Assembly (NCBI RefSeq): GCF_034421375.1
Contig: NZ_CP139779.1
Coordinates: 1,364,001 to 1,428,000 of the forward strand
Direction: 5' to 3'
Source: Microbacterium invictum
GTDB lineage: Bacteria > Actinomycetota > Actinomycetes > Actinomycetales > Microbacteriaceae
Length of the DNA: 64,000 bases
Shown: one piece after another, positions 1-7,741 of the stretch
Layout: each line of letters opens with the position of its first letter
Numbering within the stretch: position 1 is the first letter of the stretch
The notes under the pieces: model-generated
The model's input: only the letters and a program-made list of their open reading frames with translations
Databases searched by the model: none
Told to the model about the DNA's origin: nothing
Translations under genes and position numbers: made by a program

Positions 1-780
1 CCCGCGATCCAGTACGTCGTCGAGGAGGCCACCGCGGCCGGCATCGACGACGTGCTCATCATCATCGGGCGCAATAAGAACAACCTGTCGAACCACTTCG
101 ACTCGGTGCCCGAGCTCGAGTCGACGCTCGAGCGCAAGGGCGACCACTCGAAGCTGGCGAAGGTTCAGCACTCCAGCGACCTCGCCGACATCCATTTTGT
201 CCGTCAGGGTGAGCCGAAGGGTCTCGGGCACGCTGTCCTGCGGGCCCGCGCCCACGTCGGCGACCACCCGTTCGCGGTGCTGCTGGGCGATGACCTCATC
301 GACGAGCGCGACCCGCTCCTCACGACCATGCTCGAAGAGCACACCAAGCGCGGTGCGGCGATCGTCGCGCTGATGGAGGTCGACCCCGACTCGATCCACC
401 TCTACGGTGCTGCGGCGGTCGAAGCGACCGACGACGACGGTGTGGTGAAGGTCACGGGCCTCGTCGAGAAGCCCGCGAAGGAGGACGCCCCCTCCAACCT
501 CGCGATCATCGGCCGCTACGTTCTCTCGCCCTCGGTGTTCGACATTCTCGAGCGCACCGAGCCCGGCAAGGGCGGCGAGATCCAGCTCACCGACGCCCTT
601 CAGGAGATGGCTTCCGACCCCGACGGGCCGGGCGTCTACGGCGTCGTGTTCCGCGGCCGTCGCTACGACACCGGCGATAGAGTGGATTACATCAAGGCCA
701 TCGTGCAGCTCGCCGCCGACCGTGAGGACTTGGGTCCTGAGCTGCGTCCCTGGTTCAAGGAGTTCGCGGCGAAGCTGTGA
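1..780 (+). CDS. galU: UTP-glucose-1-phosphate uridylyltransferase, 3' part
   Basis: This is the C-terminal part of GalU, which makes UDP-glucose from UTP and glucose-1-phosphate in the cytoplasm. The reading frame is open from the first base of the window, beginning PAIQYVVEEATAAGIDDVLI, so the start codon lies outside. Visible family features are the sugar-nucleotide core LLGDDLIDERDPLL, the segment GLVEKPAKEDAPSNLAIIGRYVLSP and the C-terminal GRRYDTGDRVDYIKAIVQLA. About 260 of the usual 290-300 residues are present. The GNAT gene follows 36 bp downstream on the same strand and may be cotranscribed. The family assignment is secure. Confidence 0.95.
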   Translation, partial: PAIQYVVEEATAAGIDDVLIIIGRNKNNLSNHFDSVPELESTLERKGDHSKLAKVQHSSDLADIHFVRQGEPKGLGHAVLRARAHVGDHPFAVLLGDDLIDERDPLLTTMLEEHTKRGAAIVALMEVDPDSIHLYGAAAVEATDDDGVVKVTGLVEKPAKEDAPSNLAIIGRYVLSPSVFDILERTEPGKGGEIQLTDALQEMASDPDGPGVYGVVFRGRRYDTGDRVDYIKAIVQLAADREDLGPELRPWFKEFAAKL

Positions 781-816
781 GCTGACACGGAGCGACCGCC
801 GCAGCGAGGGGGGTGT

Positions 817-1446
817 GTGGACCTGTCATCCCCCCGTGAGCATGGCCCGATCTCGATCCGGCTCATCCGTCAGCGCGACGCGCGGACGGTGCAGAACGAG
901 TTGCTGACCAATCGGTCGTGGCTGCGCCCCTGGGAGGCCACGAGCCCCGACGGCCCGGTGTCGTTCGACATGCGTGCGGGCATCCGCCGTCTGCTGCAGC
1001 AGTACCGCGACGGCGCCGGCATCCCGTTCGTGATGGAGTACGACGGCGTGATCGCCGGACAGCTCAACGTGTGGGGGATCGCGCGGGGGTCTTTGGCGAC
1101 CGCGACCATCGGGTACTGGGTGAGCGAGCGGTTCGCGGGGCGCGGGATCACGCCCACCGCCGTGGCGCTCGCGACCGACGTGTGCTTCGCCGAGGCGCGG
1201 CTGCACCGGATGGAGATCTGCATCCGCCCCGAGAACCGCGCGAGCCTGAGGGTGGTGGAGAAGCTCGGATTCCGGTACGAGGGGCTGCGGCGCCGGTACA
1301 TCCACATCGACGGGGACTGGCGCGACCACTACTGCTTCGCGCTGGTGCGCGAGGACGTTCCCGGGGGAGTGCTCGCCCGGTGGGTCGAGGGACGCGCGCC
1401 GCAGGACGCGGCGACGATCCCTCCGGCGGATCGGTTGCACGCCTGA
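817..1446 (+). CDS. GNAT family N-acetyltransferase (RimJ/RimL-like)
   Basis: The product has 209 residues and the acetyl-CoA fold of RimJ/RimL-type acetyltransferases, which acetylate protein N-termini or small amines. The pyrophosphate-binding motif appears as ERFAGRGITPTAVALATD near residues 103-120. The family's C-terminal segment ENRASLRVVEKLGFRYEGLRR lies near 138-158. A GTG start was chosen because a purine-rich GAGGGGG stretch lies just upstream; no in-frame ATG lies near it. It follows galU closely. The substrate cannot be read from the sequence. A RimJ-like ribosomal protein acetyltransferase is one option. Confidence 0.85.
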   Translation: MDLSSPREHGPISIRLIRQRDARTVQNELLTNRSWLRPWEATSPDGPVSFDMRAGIRRLLQQYRDGAGIPFVMEYDGVIAGQLNVWGIARGSLATATIGYWVSERFAGRGITPTAVALATDVCFAEARLHRMEICIRPENRASLRVVEKLGFRYEGLRRRYIHIDGDWRDHYCFALVREDVPGGVLARWVEGRAPQDAATIPPADRLHA

Positions 1447-1483
1447 TCCGGATGGGCTCGGGTTCGTGCCTCCTGCGCACAGG

Positions 1484-1843
1484 GCGTGCATGGTGTACCG
1501 ATGCCACCCCTGTCGTCGCCGATCTGCTTCAACCGGTGGATCGTGCCGCCTGCGGCTCATGCTGCCAGGGGTTCGTGACGCACGGGTTAATGCCGGCGCC
1601 CGCGGCGTGCATGGTGTCCGGATGCCACCCCTGTCGTTGCCGATCTGGTTCAACGTGTGGTTCGTGCCGCCTGGGGTTCGTGCCGCCGCGCGCGGCGTGC
1701 GTGGTGTCCCGATGCCAGGTCTGCCGTCGCCGATCTGGTTCAACGTGTGGTTCGTGCCGCCTGGGGTTCGTGCCGCCGCGCGCGGCGTGCGTGGTGTCCC
1801 GATGCCAGCTCTACCGTCGCCAAATCTGCTTAAACCTGTGGTT
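1484..1843. repeat. Degenerate tandem repeat array, about 90-bp period, four units
   Basis: This 440-bp gap before the first DUF222-HNH gene is filled by a tandem repeat. Units can be anchored on a GATGCCA heptamer at 1500, 1621, 1711 and 1801, giving spacings of 121, 90 and 90 bp. The stretch 1641-1717 is repeated without change at 1731-1807, while the outer units are diverged. Each unit carries a short CG-rich palindrome (GCCGCGCGCGGC). Because 90 is a multiple of three, several frames stay open through the array and give 30-residue repeats. I see no start site or family resemblance, so I treat it as non-coding. The last unit runs directly into the leader of the HNH gene. Confidence 0.8.
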
Positions 1844-1889
1844 GAGGGTTTCGGGTTTGGATGTCGGAGGGTGGTGCCATGATTCATAC
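1844..1889 (+). promoter_or_regulatory. Leader shared by both DUF222-HNH copies (copy 1)
   Basis: These 46 bases directly before the ATG are the only upstream sequence shared with the second DUF222-HNH gene (40873-40918), with five mismatches. The leader holds GGAGGG at 1866-1871, about 18 bases before the chosen ATG and 7 bases before an out-of-frame ATG at 1879. An ATG at 1861 opens a 27-codon frame (MSEGGAMIHTC...) that overlaps the start of the main gene; the same frame exists at copy 2. Whether this short frame is translated is unknown. Confidence 0.5.
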
Positions 1890-3308
1890 ATGCGTTCGAA
1901 CCCGCGGCTCACTCTCCTCAGTGACGAGGATCGGTCTGAGCTGACCGGGGTGCTGAGCCGGGTGGAGGCTGCGCAGGTGGCGCTGGCTGCCGCGGAAGCC
2001 GAGCAGACACGTGCGCTGGCTGAGGCCGGGGAGTTCGCGGCACGGTTGGCGGAGGGGTCGTCGGCGGTGGTGCGGGATCGGGATATGGCGCTCCGGGGTG
2101 TGGCGGCGGAGATCGCCGCGGCGGTCAGGTTGTCGGACCGGTCGGTGCAACGCCAGATCGATTCCGCCTACGCGCTGGTCAACGACTACCCCGCGACGGT
2201 GCACTGCCTCGAGAAGGGGCTGATCACCCGGGCGCATGTCGCGGTGGTTGAGGATGTCGGGCGGCGCCTGCCGCCGGGGGTGAAGGGGGAGTTCGATCAG
2301 CTGGCGGCGGAGGTCTGTTTGGACGAAACACCCGGGAGGGCGAGGGCGGATTTGGAGGTCATCGCGGAGCGGATGCACCCTCGGTCGCTGACCGAGCGGC
2401 ACGGGGAGGCGTTCCGGGAGCGGAGGATCGTCCGGTACAGCCTCGGGGAGGGGATGTCGGAGTTGCGGGCGGTGCATTCCACGGTGCTGATCGAGGGGAT
2501 CTTCCAGCGGATCACCGAGCAGGCGAACGAGGTCATCGCCGCGCGGGAACCGGAAGCGGGTGGGGCTGCGCTCAACGCGGCGGATGCGGAAGCCCTGACG
2601 CCGGACACCCGGTCGATCGATGAGGTCCGGGCCGACGTGTTCGCGGACATGCTCCTCACCGCCACCCCGAGCCTTGACCCGGTGCGCGACGGCGAGCTTC
2701 CGGGAGGGTTGGGGGCGATCCGGGCGAAGGTGCAGGTCGTGATCCCCGTGATGGCGTTGATGGGGCAGAGTGACGTCCCGTGCGACCTGGCCGGGGTGGG
2801 ACCGATCGACGCGGGAACCGCGCGGTTGTTGGCGGGGAACAGTGACGGGGTGTGGGAGCGGCTGCTGGTTCATCCGATCACGGGGTTGATCATGGCGGTG
2901 GATCAGTACCGGCCGACCGGGGCGATGGTCCGGTTCCTGAAGGGGCGGGACAAGCACTGCCGGTGGCCGGGATGCCGGATGCCCGCCCGAAAATGCGAAG
3001 TCGACCACAACCACGACGCCGCCCTCGGGGGGAAGACGGAGATCTGCAACCTGTGCTGTCTGTGCCAACGGCATCACAGTATGAAGCAGTTCACCGCCTG
3101 GGAAGTGAAGCAACTCGACGGTGGGGTGATGGAGTGGACCTCCCCTACCGGCCGGATCCACATCGACAATCCACCCGGCCACGGGGTGCACTTCCATCCG
3201 GAAGAAGATCTCCCCGACGACCTGTGGGTGAAATGGACCACCCCCGGCACCGAATTCCGGATCTTCGATGAACCGGTCGACGACCCGCACGCACCCGCAC
3301 CCTTCTGA
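1890..3308 (+). CDS. DUF222 / HNH endonuclease domain protein (13E12-repeat-like), copy 1
   Basis: The 472-residue product has an N-terminal DUF222 region (about 10-330) and a C-terminal HNH nuclease domain. HNH residues visible are C357 and C362 (CRWPGC), D372-H373 and H375 (VDHNHD), N387, C392, and H395-H396 (CQRHH). This arrangement matches the 13E12-repeat family of actinobacteria, which is often multicopy and of unproven role; DNA cleavage is inferred from the motif. ATG 1890 was chosen because similarity to copy 2 is uniform from there and the frame upstream runs into the repeat array. Copy 2 lies at 40919 in the same orientation with about 24 amino-acid differences. The shared block ends right after the stop codon. 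Confidence 0.88.
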   Translation: MRSNPRLTLLSDEDRSELTGVLSRVEAAQVALAAAEAEQTRALAEAGEFAARLAEGSSAVVRDRDMALRGVAAEIAAAVRLSDRSVQRQIDSAYALVNDYPATVHCLEKGLITRAHVAVVEDVGRRLPPGVKGEFDQLAAEVCLDETPGRARADLEVIAERMHPRSLTERHGEAFRERRIVRYSLGEGMSELRAVHSTVLIEGIFQRITEQANEVIAAREPEAGGAALNAADAEALTPDTRSIDEVRADVFADMLLTATPSLDPVRDGELPGGLGAIRAKVQVVIPVMALMGQSDVPCDLAGVGPIDAGTARLLAGNSDGVWERLLVHPITGLIMAVDQYRPTGAMVRFLKGRDKHCRWPGCRMPARKCEVDHNHDAALGGKTEICNLCCLCQRHHSMKQFTAWEVKQLDGGVMEWTSPTGRIHIDNPPGHGVHFHPEEDLPDDLWVKWTTPGTEFRIFDEPVDDPHAPAPF

Positions 3309-3533
3309 CGCTCGCGCGAGACCATGGCAACCCCAGGTGGTCGCTTGGCCTTCCGAGTTGACACGGTGGCTTCCGGCTGAAGCGGCGGCTTCCCCGGAAG
3401 CATCGTGTGATCAGACGACGGCGCGGCTTTGCGGTGCACCACGCGCCAGTGAGCATTTCGCCGACGGTGAACGTCCGGCGAAAACTGATGAAAACCCGGG
3501 CCGCATACCCCCGCGCGGACGTAGCGTGACGCC

Positions 3534-4400
3534 ATGCAGGCAGGCTTCCACTTCTGGAACTTCTCCGTCCCCGGCGCTCCCGACACCCTTGCCGAGGTGC
3601 TCGGCCGCACCGCGCGCACCGCTGAGCAGGGCGGGTTCGCGCAGTTCACGGTCATGGACCACTGGTTCCAGATGGAACGGGTCGCTCCGGCCGATGAGCC
3701 GATGCTCGAGGCCTTCACAACGCTCGGCTTCCTGGCGGCGCACACGCACTCGATGCGGATCGGTCCGCTCGTGACCGGCGTGACCTACCGGCATCCGGGA
3801 TTGCTCGCGAAGATCGTCACGACGCTCGACGTCCTGAGCGAAGGCCGCGCGATGCTCGGGATCGGTGCCGCCTGGTACGACCGGGAGCACCGTGGCCTGG
3901 GGGTGCCCTTCCCGCCGCTCGCCGAACGCTTCGAGCGGCTCGAAGAGACCCTGCAGATCGCGCTGCAGATGTGGAGCGATGACAACGGCGCCTACCGGGG
4001 CGAGCACTACGTCCTCGAAGAGACGCTGTCGAGCCCGGCGCCCATCCAGCGGCCCCACCCTCCCATCATGATCGGCGGTCAGGGAGAGAAGAAGACCCTG
4101 CGACTGGCCGCCCAGTACGCGCAGATCGTGAACCTCACGACCGCCGACCCCGAGCGCGTGGCGCACCTCCTCGATGTGCTCCGAGGGCACTGCGACCGTG
4201 CCGGCACGGACTACGACGCGATCGAGAAGACCGTGGTCTCCGCCTTCTCCGACCCGCACGATCCGGGGTTCCTCCCGCACATGGAGAAGCTGTCGGCTCT
4301 CGGGATCACACAGGTCGTGCTCGGCGCCGCCCCCGACGATCCCGTCGGACGGGTCGCGCGGATGGCCGACGAGGTTCTGCCCGCCCTCGCCGACATCTGA
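3534..4400 (+). CDS. LLM class F420-dependent oxidoreductase
   Basis: The 288-residue protein has the luciferase-like monooxygenase TIM-barrel pattern. The segments MDHWFQME, SEGRAMLGIGAAWYDREHRGLG and PAPIQRPHPPIMIGG are typical of actinobacterial members predicted to use coenzyme F420 rather than FMN. The length fits the family, usually 280-320 residues. The cofactor and the substrate are inferences. It stands alone, with a 225-bp gap after the HNH gene in which I see no gene. The start is the first ATG; no strong ribosome binding site is visible. Confidence 0.85.
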   Translation: MQAGFHFWNFSVPGAPDTLAEVLGRTARTAEQGGFAQFTVMDHWFQMERVAPADEPMLEAFTTLGFLAAHTHSMRIGPLVTGVTYRHPGLLAKIVTTLDVLSEGRAMLGIGAAWYDREHRGLGVPFPPLAERFERLEETLQIALQMWSDDNGAYRGEHYVLEETLSSPAPIQRPHPPIMIGGQGEKKTLRLAAQYAQIVNLTTADPERVAHLLDVLRGHCDRAGTDYDAIEKTVVSAFSDPHDPGFLPHMEKLSALGITQVVLGAAPDDPVGRVARMADEVLPALADI

Positions 4401-4471
4401 GGCGAATCCGCCGCGACGACACGCAACCGCCTTGCCGGGCGCGGATGCCGGTGTCGCATACCGTTATGCGC

Positions 4472-5371
4472 ATGGGCGGACAGGTGCTGGGTGGCGGGGT
4501 GATCGTGCTCGTGGCGGTGCTGCTGTGGCTGGTCTACCTGTTGCCCTCATGGCACAGCCGCCGTCAGTTCGACGCCGCGGAACGCAACGCCGTCCGGCTG
4601 AACCAGGCGCTGCGGGTCCTCGCCGAGACGAGTGAGACGCCGGCAGAGGTGCGCCTCGAGCTCTCCGCCCGCACCGCGGCGGCACAGCAGAAGCTCGCCA
4701 AACGCGCCATGGCCGAACGCGAGGACGCTGCCCTCGAGCAGGCGCGCGTCGACCTCGAGCGGGCACGCGCCGAGAAGGCCGCCGCCAAGGCTGCTCCTGA
4801 AGCTCGTCAGGCACGCGCTCGTCGCCGCGTGAGACTGGTCGCGACCTCGCTGGGCTTCGCCGGGCTGGGTCTCGCCGGATGGGGCGCATGGCTGACCGTG
4901 TCGACCGGGGCGATCGGCGCCCTCGTCGGAGGTCTCGCCCTCGTCATCCTGTCTATCGCCGCGCTCGCGCAGATGGCTCGCGTCGCGGCGCGGGTGGCGC
5001 GTCGGTCTGCGGCATCCGCTGTTCCGGTCGCCCGGACCGCGCCCATCGTGCAGGACGTTCCGCTGCCGGTGGCTCGGCAGCGGGCGGCGTGGGCGCCGCG
5101 CGAGCTGCCGAGGCCGCTCACCGTCTCGGCCGGGTCGCAGGCAGCCGCGGTCCGCGACGTCGAGGACGCCCGCGAAGAGCTGCGCCAGGCCGCGGTCGCC
5201 GAGGCCCTGCGCGTGCGCGCCGAAGCTGCGCAGCCGCCGTCGATCGAGGTCGCGCGGGCCGCGCGCGCTGCGCAGACCGGTCCGGACTTCGCCCGTATGG
5301 GCTTCGTCGACGACGCCGAGATCGAGGATCATGTCCGGCGTTTGCTCCAGCGCCGCGCAGCGGGCGCCTGA
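4472..5371 (+). CDS. Hypothetical membrane protein with coiled-coil segment
   Basis: The 299-residue product begins with a membrane segment (GGGVIVLVAVLLWLVYLLP). An Ala/Glu/Arg-rich region likely to form a coiled coil follows (about residues 30-115). Next come two more hydrophobic segments (SLGFAGLGLAGWGAWLTV and IGALVGGLALVILSIAAL) and an Ala-rich tail. No enzyme motif is visible. In-frame ATGs also exist at 4445 and 4466; 4472 is favoured because it sits just before the first membrane segment, but the choice is open. Proteins of this layout next to tRNA-Ala are, from general knowledge of Microbacteriaceae, often labelled 'large exoprotein'. The function is unknown. Confidence 0.7.
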   Translation: MGGQVLGGGVIVLVAVLLWLVYLLPSWHSRRQFDAAERNAVRLNQALRVLAETSETPAEVRLELSARTAAAQQKLAKRAMAEREDAALEQARVDLERARAEKAAAKAAPEARQARARRRVRLVATSLGFAGLGLAGWGAWLTVSTGAIGALVGGLALVILSIAALAQMARVAARVARRSAASAVPVARTAPIVQDVPLPVARQRAAWAPRELPRPLTVSAGSQAAAVRDVEDAREELRQAAVAEALRVRAEAAQPPSIEVARAARAAQTGPDFARMGFVDDAEIEDHVRRLLQRRAAGA

Positions 5372-5426
5372 GCCCGCCCGGGTTCGTCGGCGACCCGGCG
5401 AGGGTGATAATGTAACGGAGGTTCTC

Positions 5427-5499
5427 GGGCCTGTGGCGCAGTTGGTAGCGCGCTTCGTTCGCAATGAAGAGGTCAGGGGTTCGAATCCCCTCAGGTCCA
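5427..5499 (+). tRNA. tRNA-Ala (anticodon CGC)
   Basis: The 73-base sequence folds into a complete cloverleaf. The acceptor arm GGGCCTG pairs with CAGGTCC, the D stem is GCGC/GCGC, and the T stem is AGGGG/CCCCT around TTCGAAT. The anticodon stem CTTCG/TGAAG carries the loop TTCGCAA, giving anticodon CGC, which reads GCG. The acceptor contains a G3:U70 wobble pair and an A73 discriminator, the classic alanine identity elements, which supports the assignment. The CCA end is not encoded. A strong hairpin follows within 10 bases. Confidence 0.96.
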
Positions 5500-5508
5500 C
5501 CGATCCGA

Positions 5509-5538
5509 GAAGAGCTCGCCCGGCAGGGCGGGCTCTTC
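5509..5538 (+). terminator. Rho-independent-like terminator after tRNA-Ala
   Basis: GAAGAGCTCGCCC and GGGCGGGCTCTTC form a 13-bp stem with one G-T pair and a four-base GGCA loop. CTGTTT follows the stem. Its position 10 bases after the tRNA suggests it ends that transcript. Confidence 0.8.
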
Positions 5539-5587
5539 CTGTTTCGCGGGTCTGTCAGGTCGCCGGCGGCGCGCTCATAATGGGCGG

Positions 5588-6013
5588 ATGGCCGCGCATC
5601 CTCCCCTCCACGACGGACCGTTCTACCACGGCACCCGTGCGGAGCTGGCCCCGGGCGATCGCCTGAGGCCAGGGTTCCGCTCGAACTACCGCTCCGACGT
5701 CACCATGAATCACGTCTACTTCACCGCCGCGCTGGACGGCGCCGGCTTGGCGGCGGAGCTCGCCGTGATGCTCGGGCCCGAGAATGCCCGGCCGCATGTC
5801 TACCGCGTCGAGGTGACGGGGGATTTCGAGGACGACCCGAACGTCACGGACAAGAAGTTCCCGGGCAACCCGACGCAGTCCTACCGATCGGACTCGCCGC
5901 TCATCGTGATCGAAGAGGTCAGCGACTGGACGCGATTGAGTCAGGACGCGCGGGAGATATGGCGCGAACGCCTCGCCGCGCTCGCCGCGACTGGGGCCGA
6001 GATCATCAACTGA
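5588..6013 (+). CDS. arr: Rifampin ADP-ribosyltransferase
   Basis: The 141-residue protein matches the small Arr family, which transfers ADP-ribose from NAD+ to the 23-hydroxyl of rifamycins and so inactivates them. Visible family segments are FYHGTRAELAPGD (12-24), NHVYFTAALDGAGLAAELA, and the well-conserved DDPNVTDKKFPGNPTQSYRS. The length is as usual for Arr (about 140 residues). The gene is a stand-alone unit 90 bp after a tRNA and beside an oppositely oriented dehydrogenase. Chromosomal arr genes are common in actinobacteria, so acquired resistance need not be assumed. Confidence 0.93.
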   Translation: MAAHPPLHDGPFYHGTRAELAPGDRLRPGFRSNYRSDVTMNHVYFTAALDGAGLAAELAVMLGPENARPHVYRVEVTGDFEDDPNVTDKKFPGNPTQSYRSDSPLIVIEEVSDWTRLSQDAREIWRERLAALAATGAEIIN

Positions 6014-6029
6014 CCTCGGCCCGCATCGG

Positions 6030-7103
6030 TCAGGCCATGGCCGGTGAGCGGTCGCCGACGGAGAGCCGCTGCGCGGCGAGCCCCTCGGCGGCCATCAGCG
6101 GCGTGATGCCCCGTTCGGCGGCATCGTCGAAGACGCGGCGGAGGGTGTCGCCGATGCCGGCGACCCGGTCCATGATCTCGTCCCGGGTGCCGAGCTTCTT
6201 CGCCTCGAGGTCGAGGTAGATGACCCCGCCGGCGTTGACGACGAAGTCGGGGGCGTAGAGGATGCCCCGCGCGGCGAGGCGGTCGGAGCCAGAGTGCTCG
6301 GCGAGCGGGTTGTTGGCCGGGCCGCAGACCGCGCGGGCGTCGAGATCGTCGATCACCTCGGAGGTGAGGATGCCGCCGATCCCCGCGGGCACGAAGACGT
6401 CGGCCGGCACGAGGTGCTCGAACCCGGGTTCGCTCCACGAGGCCTGCAGCTCGCGGGCGAGGTCCCGCTTGGCGGGGTTGACGTCGGTCACCGTGAGGAC
6501 GGCGCCCTCGGCGGCGAGGCGGAGCGCCAGGCGGCTGCCGACCTGACCGAGGCCCGAGATCGTGATGCGCCGGCCTGCGACCTCCGCACTGCCGGTCACA
6601 CGCTCGAGCGTCGCGCGCAGCGACGCGTAGACGCCGAGGCTCGTCGGGCCCGCGGGCTCACCCGATCCGCCGACCGCGTCGGGAAGACCCACGACGTGCT
6701 CGGTGCGCTCGCGAACCGTGAGCATGTCGTCCGTGGTCGAGCCGACGTCTTCCGCCGTGCGGTAGAGGCCGTTCAGCGCCTCGACCGCGTCGCCGAGGTC
6801 GAGGAAGGCCGCGCGTCGACGGTCGGCGTCGAGCATCGTCCCCTCGGGGAGGGCGATCACCGCTTTGCCGCCCCCGGCGTCGAGCCCGGCCGCCGCGTTC
6901 TTCAGCGTCATCGCCGCCGACAGGCGCAGGGCATCGCCGAGGGCGTCGCTCCAGTGCGGGTACGTCCACAGCCGCGCGCCGCCGAGGGCGGAACCGAGGA
7001 CGGAGGAGTGCAGGGCGACCGCGAGGAACAGTCCGCTCCGCCGCCCCGTGATCACCTCCACGCGCTCGTGGGTGAAATCGGGCAAGGGCAGGGTGTGCGA
7101 CAT
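6030..7103 (-). CDS. Glu/Leu/Phe/Val dehydrogenase (valine/leucine type)
   Basis: The 357-residue enzyme belongs to the amino-acid dehydrogenases that oxidatively deaminate branched-chain amino acids with NAD+. The lysines of the active site sit in MTLKNAAAGL (K68) and GGGKAVIALPEG (K80), the same numbers known for Bacillus leucine dehydrogenase. A Rossmann motif follows (ISGLGQVGSRLALRLAAEG). The length is typical. The preferred substrate (Val, Leu or Phe) is not decidable here. A candidate promoter lies about 70-100 bp upstream. Confidence 0.88.
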   Translation of the reverse strand: MSHTLPLPDFTHERVEVITGRRSGLFLAVALHSSVLGSALGGARLWTYPHWSDALGDALRLSAAMTLKNAAAGLDAGGGKAVIALPEGTMLDADRRRAAFLDLGDAVEALNGLYRTAEDVGSTTDDMLTVRERTEHVVGLPDAVGGSGEPAGPTSLGVYASLRATLERVTGSAEVAGRRITISGLGQVGSRLALRLAAEGAVLTVTDVNPAKRDLARELQASWSEPGFEHLVPADVFVPAGIGGILTSEVIDDLDARAVCGPANNPLAEHSGSDRLAARGILYAPDFVVNAGGVIYLDLEAKKLGTRDEIMDRVAGIGDTLRRVFDDAAERGITPLMAAEGLAAQRLSVGDRSPAMA

Positions 7104-7172
7104 CGCGTCCTCTTTCGGCGGGCCTTGTGGGCGTGCTCTCTCGGATGCGGCCGCTTCGCCGCACCCGACTCC

Positions 7173-7201
7173 ATTGCATCATCGCCCGGGCTGTGGTTCA
7201 A
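7173..7201 (-). promoter_or_regulatory. Predicted promoter of the amino-acid dehydrogenase gene
   Basis: Read on the minus strand, TTGAAC (-35) and TGCAAT (-10, four of six consensus bases) are separated by 17 bases. The -10 element is about 70 bases upstream of the dehydrogenase start. No operator was recognised. Confidence 0.35.
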
Positions 7202-7228
7202 CCGGCCGCCGACGCGCGGCGCGTCACC

Positions 7229-7666
7229 TCACCACGCGAGGAGTTTTTCGGGCTCCATCCGGATGACGGCTTCGAATTGCTGAACGAGTTCGTCGACCGG
7301 CATCCCGAAGTCCTCGATCGCCTCGACATACTTCTCGGTCCACGGCTCACGGACGGTAATCAGCCACTCGGCGGCGGATTGATCGATGATCCGGGCCGAC
7401 CCGCTCAGCACCACCACGTCCGCGCCGAACCGGCCCTGCGTGTTCAGGTGCACCAGCGCCCGAGATCCGCGCCGCACCTGCCGCGCCTTGACCGAATCGG
7501 GTCGGGTGAGGATCCATACGGCACCGTCGTGCCAGAAGAACCACACCGGCACCGCGTGGGGCGTGCCGTCCTCTCCGACGGTCGTGAACCAGGCGATCAA
7601 CTCGGAGTCCAGCAGATGCTGGGCCTTCTCGTGCACGGGGTCGCCTGGTGTGAACAATTCGGCCAT
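7229..7666 (-). CDS. PPOX-class F420-dependent oxidoreductase
   Basis: The 145-residue protein has the split-barrel flavin/F420-binding fold of the pyridoxamine-phosphate-oxidase-like family. The core pattern LIAWFTTVGEDGTPHAVPVWFFWHDG and WILTRPDSVKARQVRRGSRALVHLN resembles the actinobacterial Rv3369-type members predicted to use F420. The C-terminal half (REPWTEKYVEAIEDFGMP) agrees with that subgroup. It is transcribed divergently from the YbaK gene with a 75-bp gap. The cofactor is inferred and the physiological substrate unknown. Confidence 0.82.
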   Translation of the reverse strand: MAELFTPGDPVHEKAQHLLDSELIAWFTTVGEDGTPHAVPVWFFWHDGAVWILTRPDSVKARQVRRGSRALVHLNTQGRFGADVVVLSGSARIIDQSAAEWLITVREPWTEKYVEAIEDFGMPVDELVQQFEAVIRMEPEKLLAW

Positions 7667-7741
7667 CGTGTCCTCCTTCGGTCGGGAGCGGGTCTGTCCG
7701 CGGCCAGGCTAATCGGGACCTCCGACCCTAGGCTGACGGTC

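Noticed and set aside
1484-1843. CRISPR array
   Set aside because: Whole 90-bp units are repeated, with no short conserved repeat and variable spacers, and no cas genes are nearby.
1466-1882. Open frame of 30-residue repeats on the plus strand in the tandem array, and similar minus-strand frames
   Set aside because: The period is a multiple of three, so several frames stay open at once; no family resemblance or start site supports translation.
918-1889. Upstream extension of the DUF222-HNH frame into the acetyltransferase gene
   Set aside because: It overlaps a well-supported gene and the repeat array; similarity to copy 2 begins only 46 bases before ATG 1890.
4547-5500. A long minus-strand reading frame that begins MDLRGFEPLTSSLRTKRA
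   Set aside because: Its first codons are the antisense of tRNA-Ala, a well-known false gene start, and the rest is antisense to a membrane-protein gene.
5427-5560. Prophage or island attachment site at tRNA-Ala
   Set aside because: No integrase gene and no second copy of the tRNA 3' end was noticed in the window.
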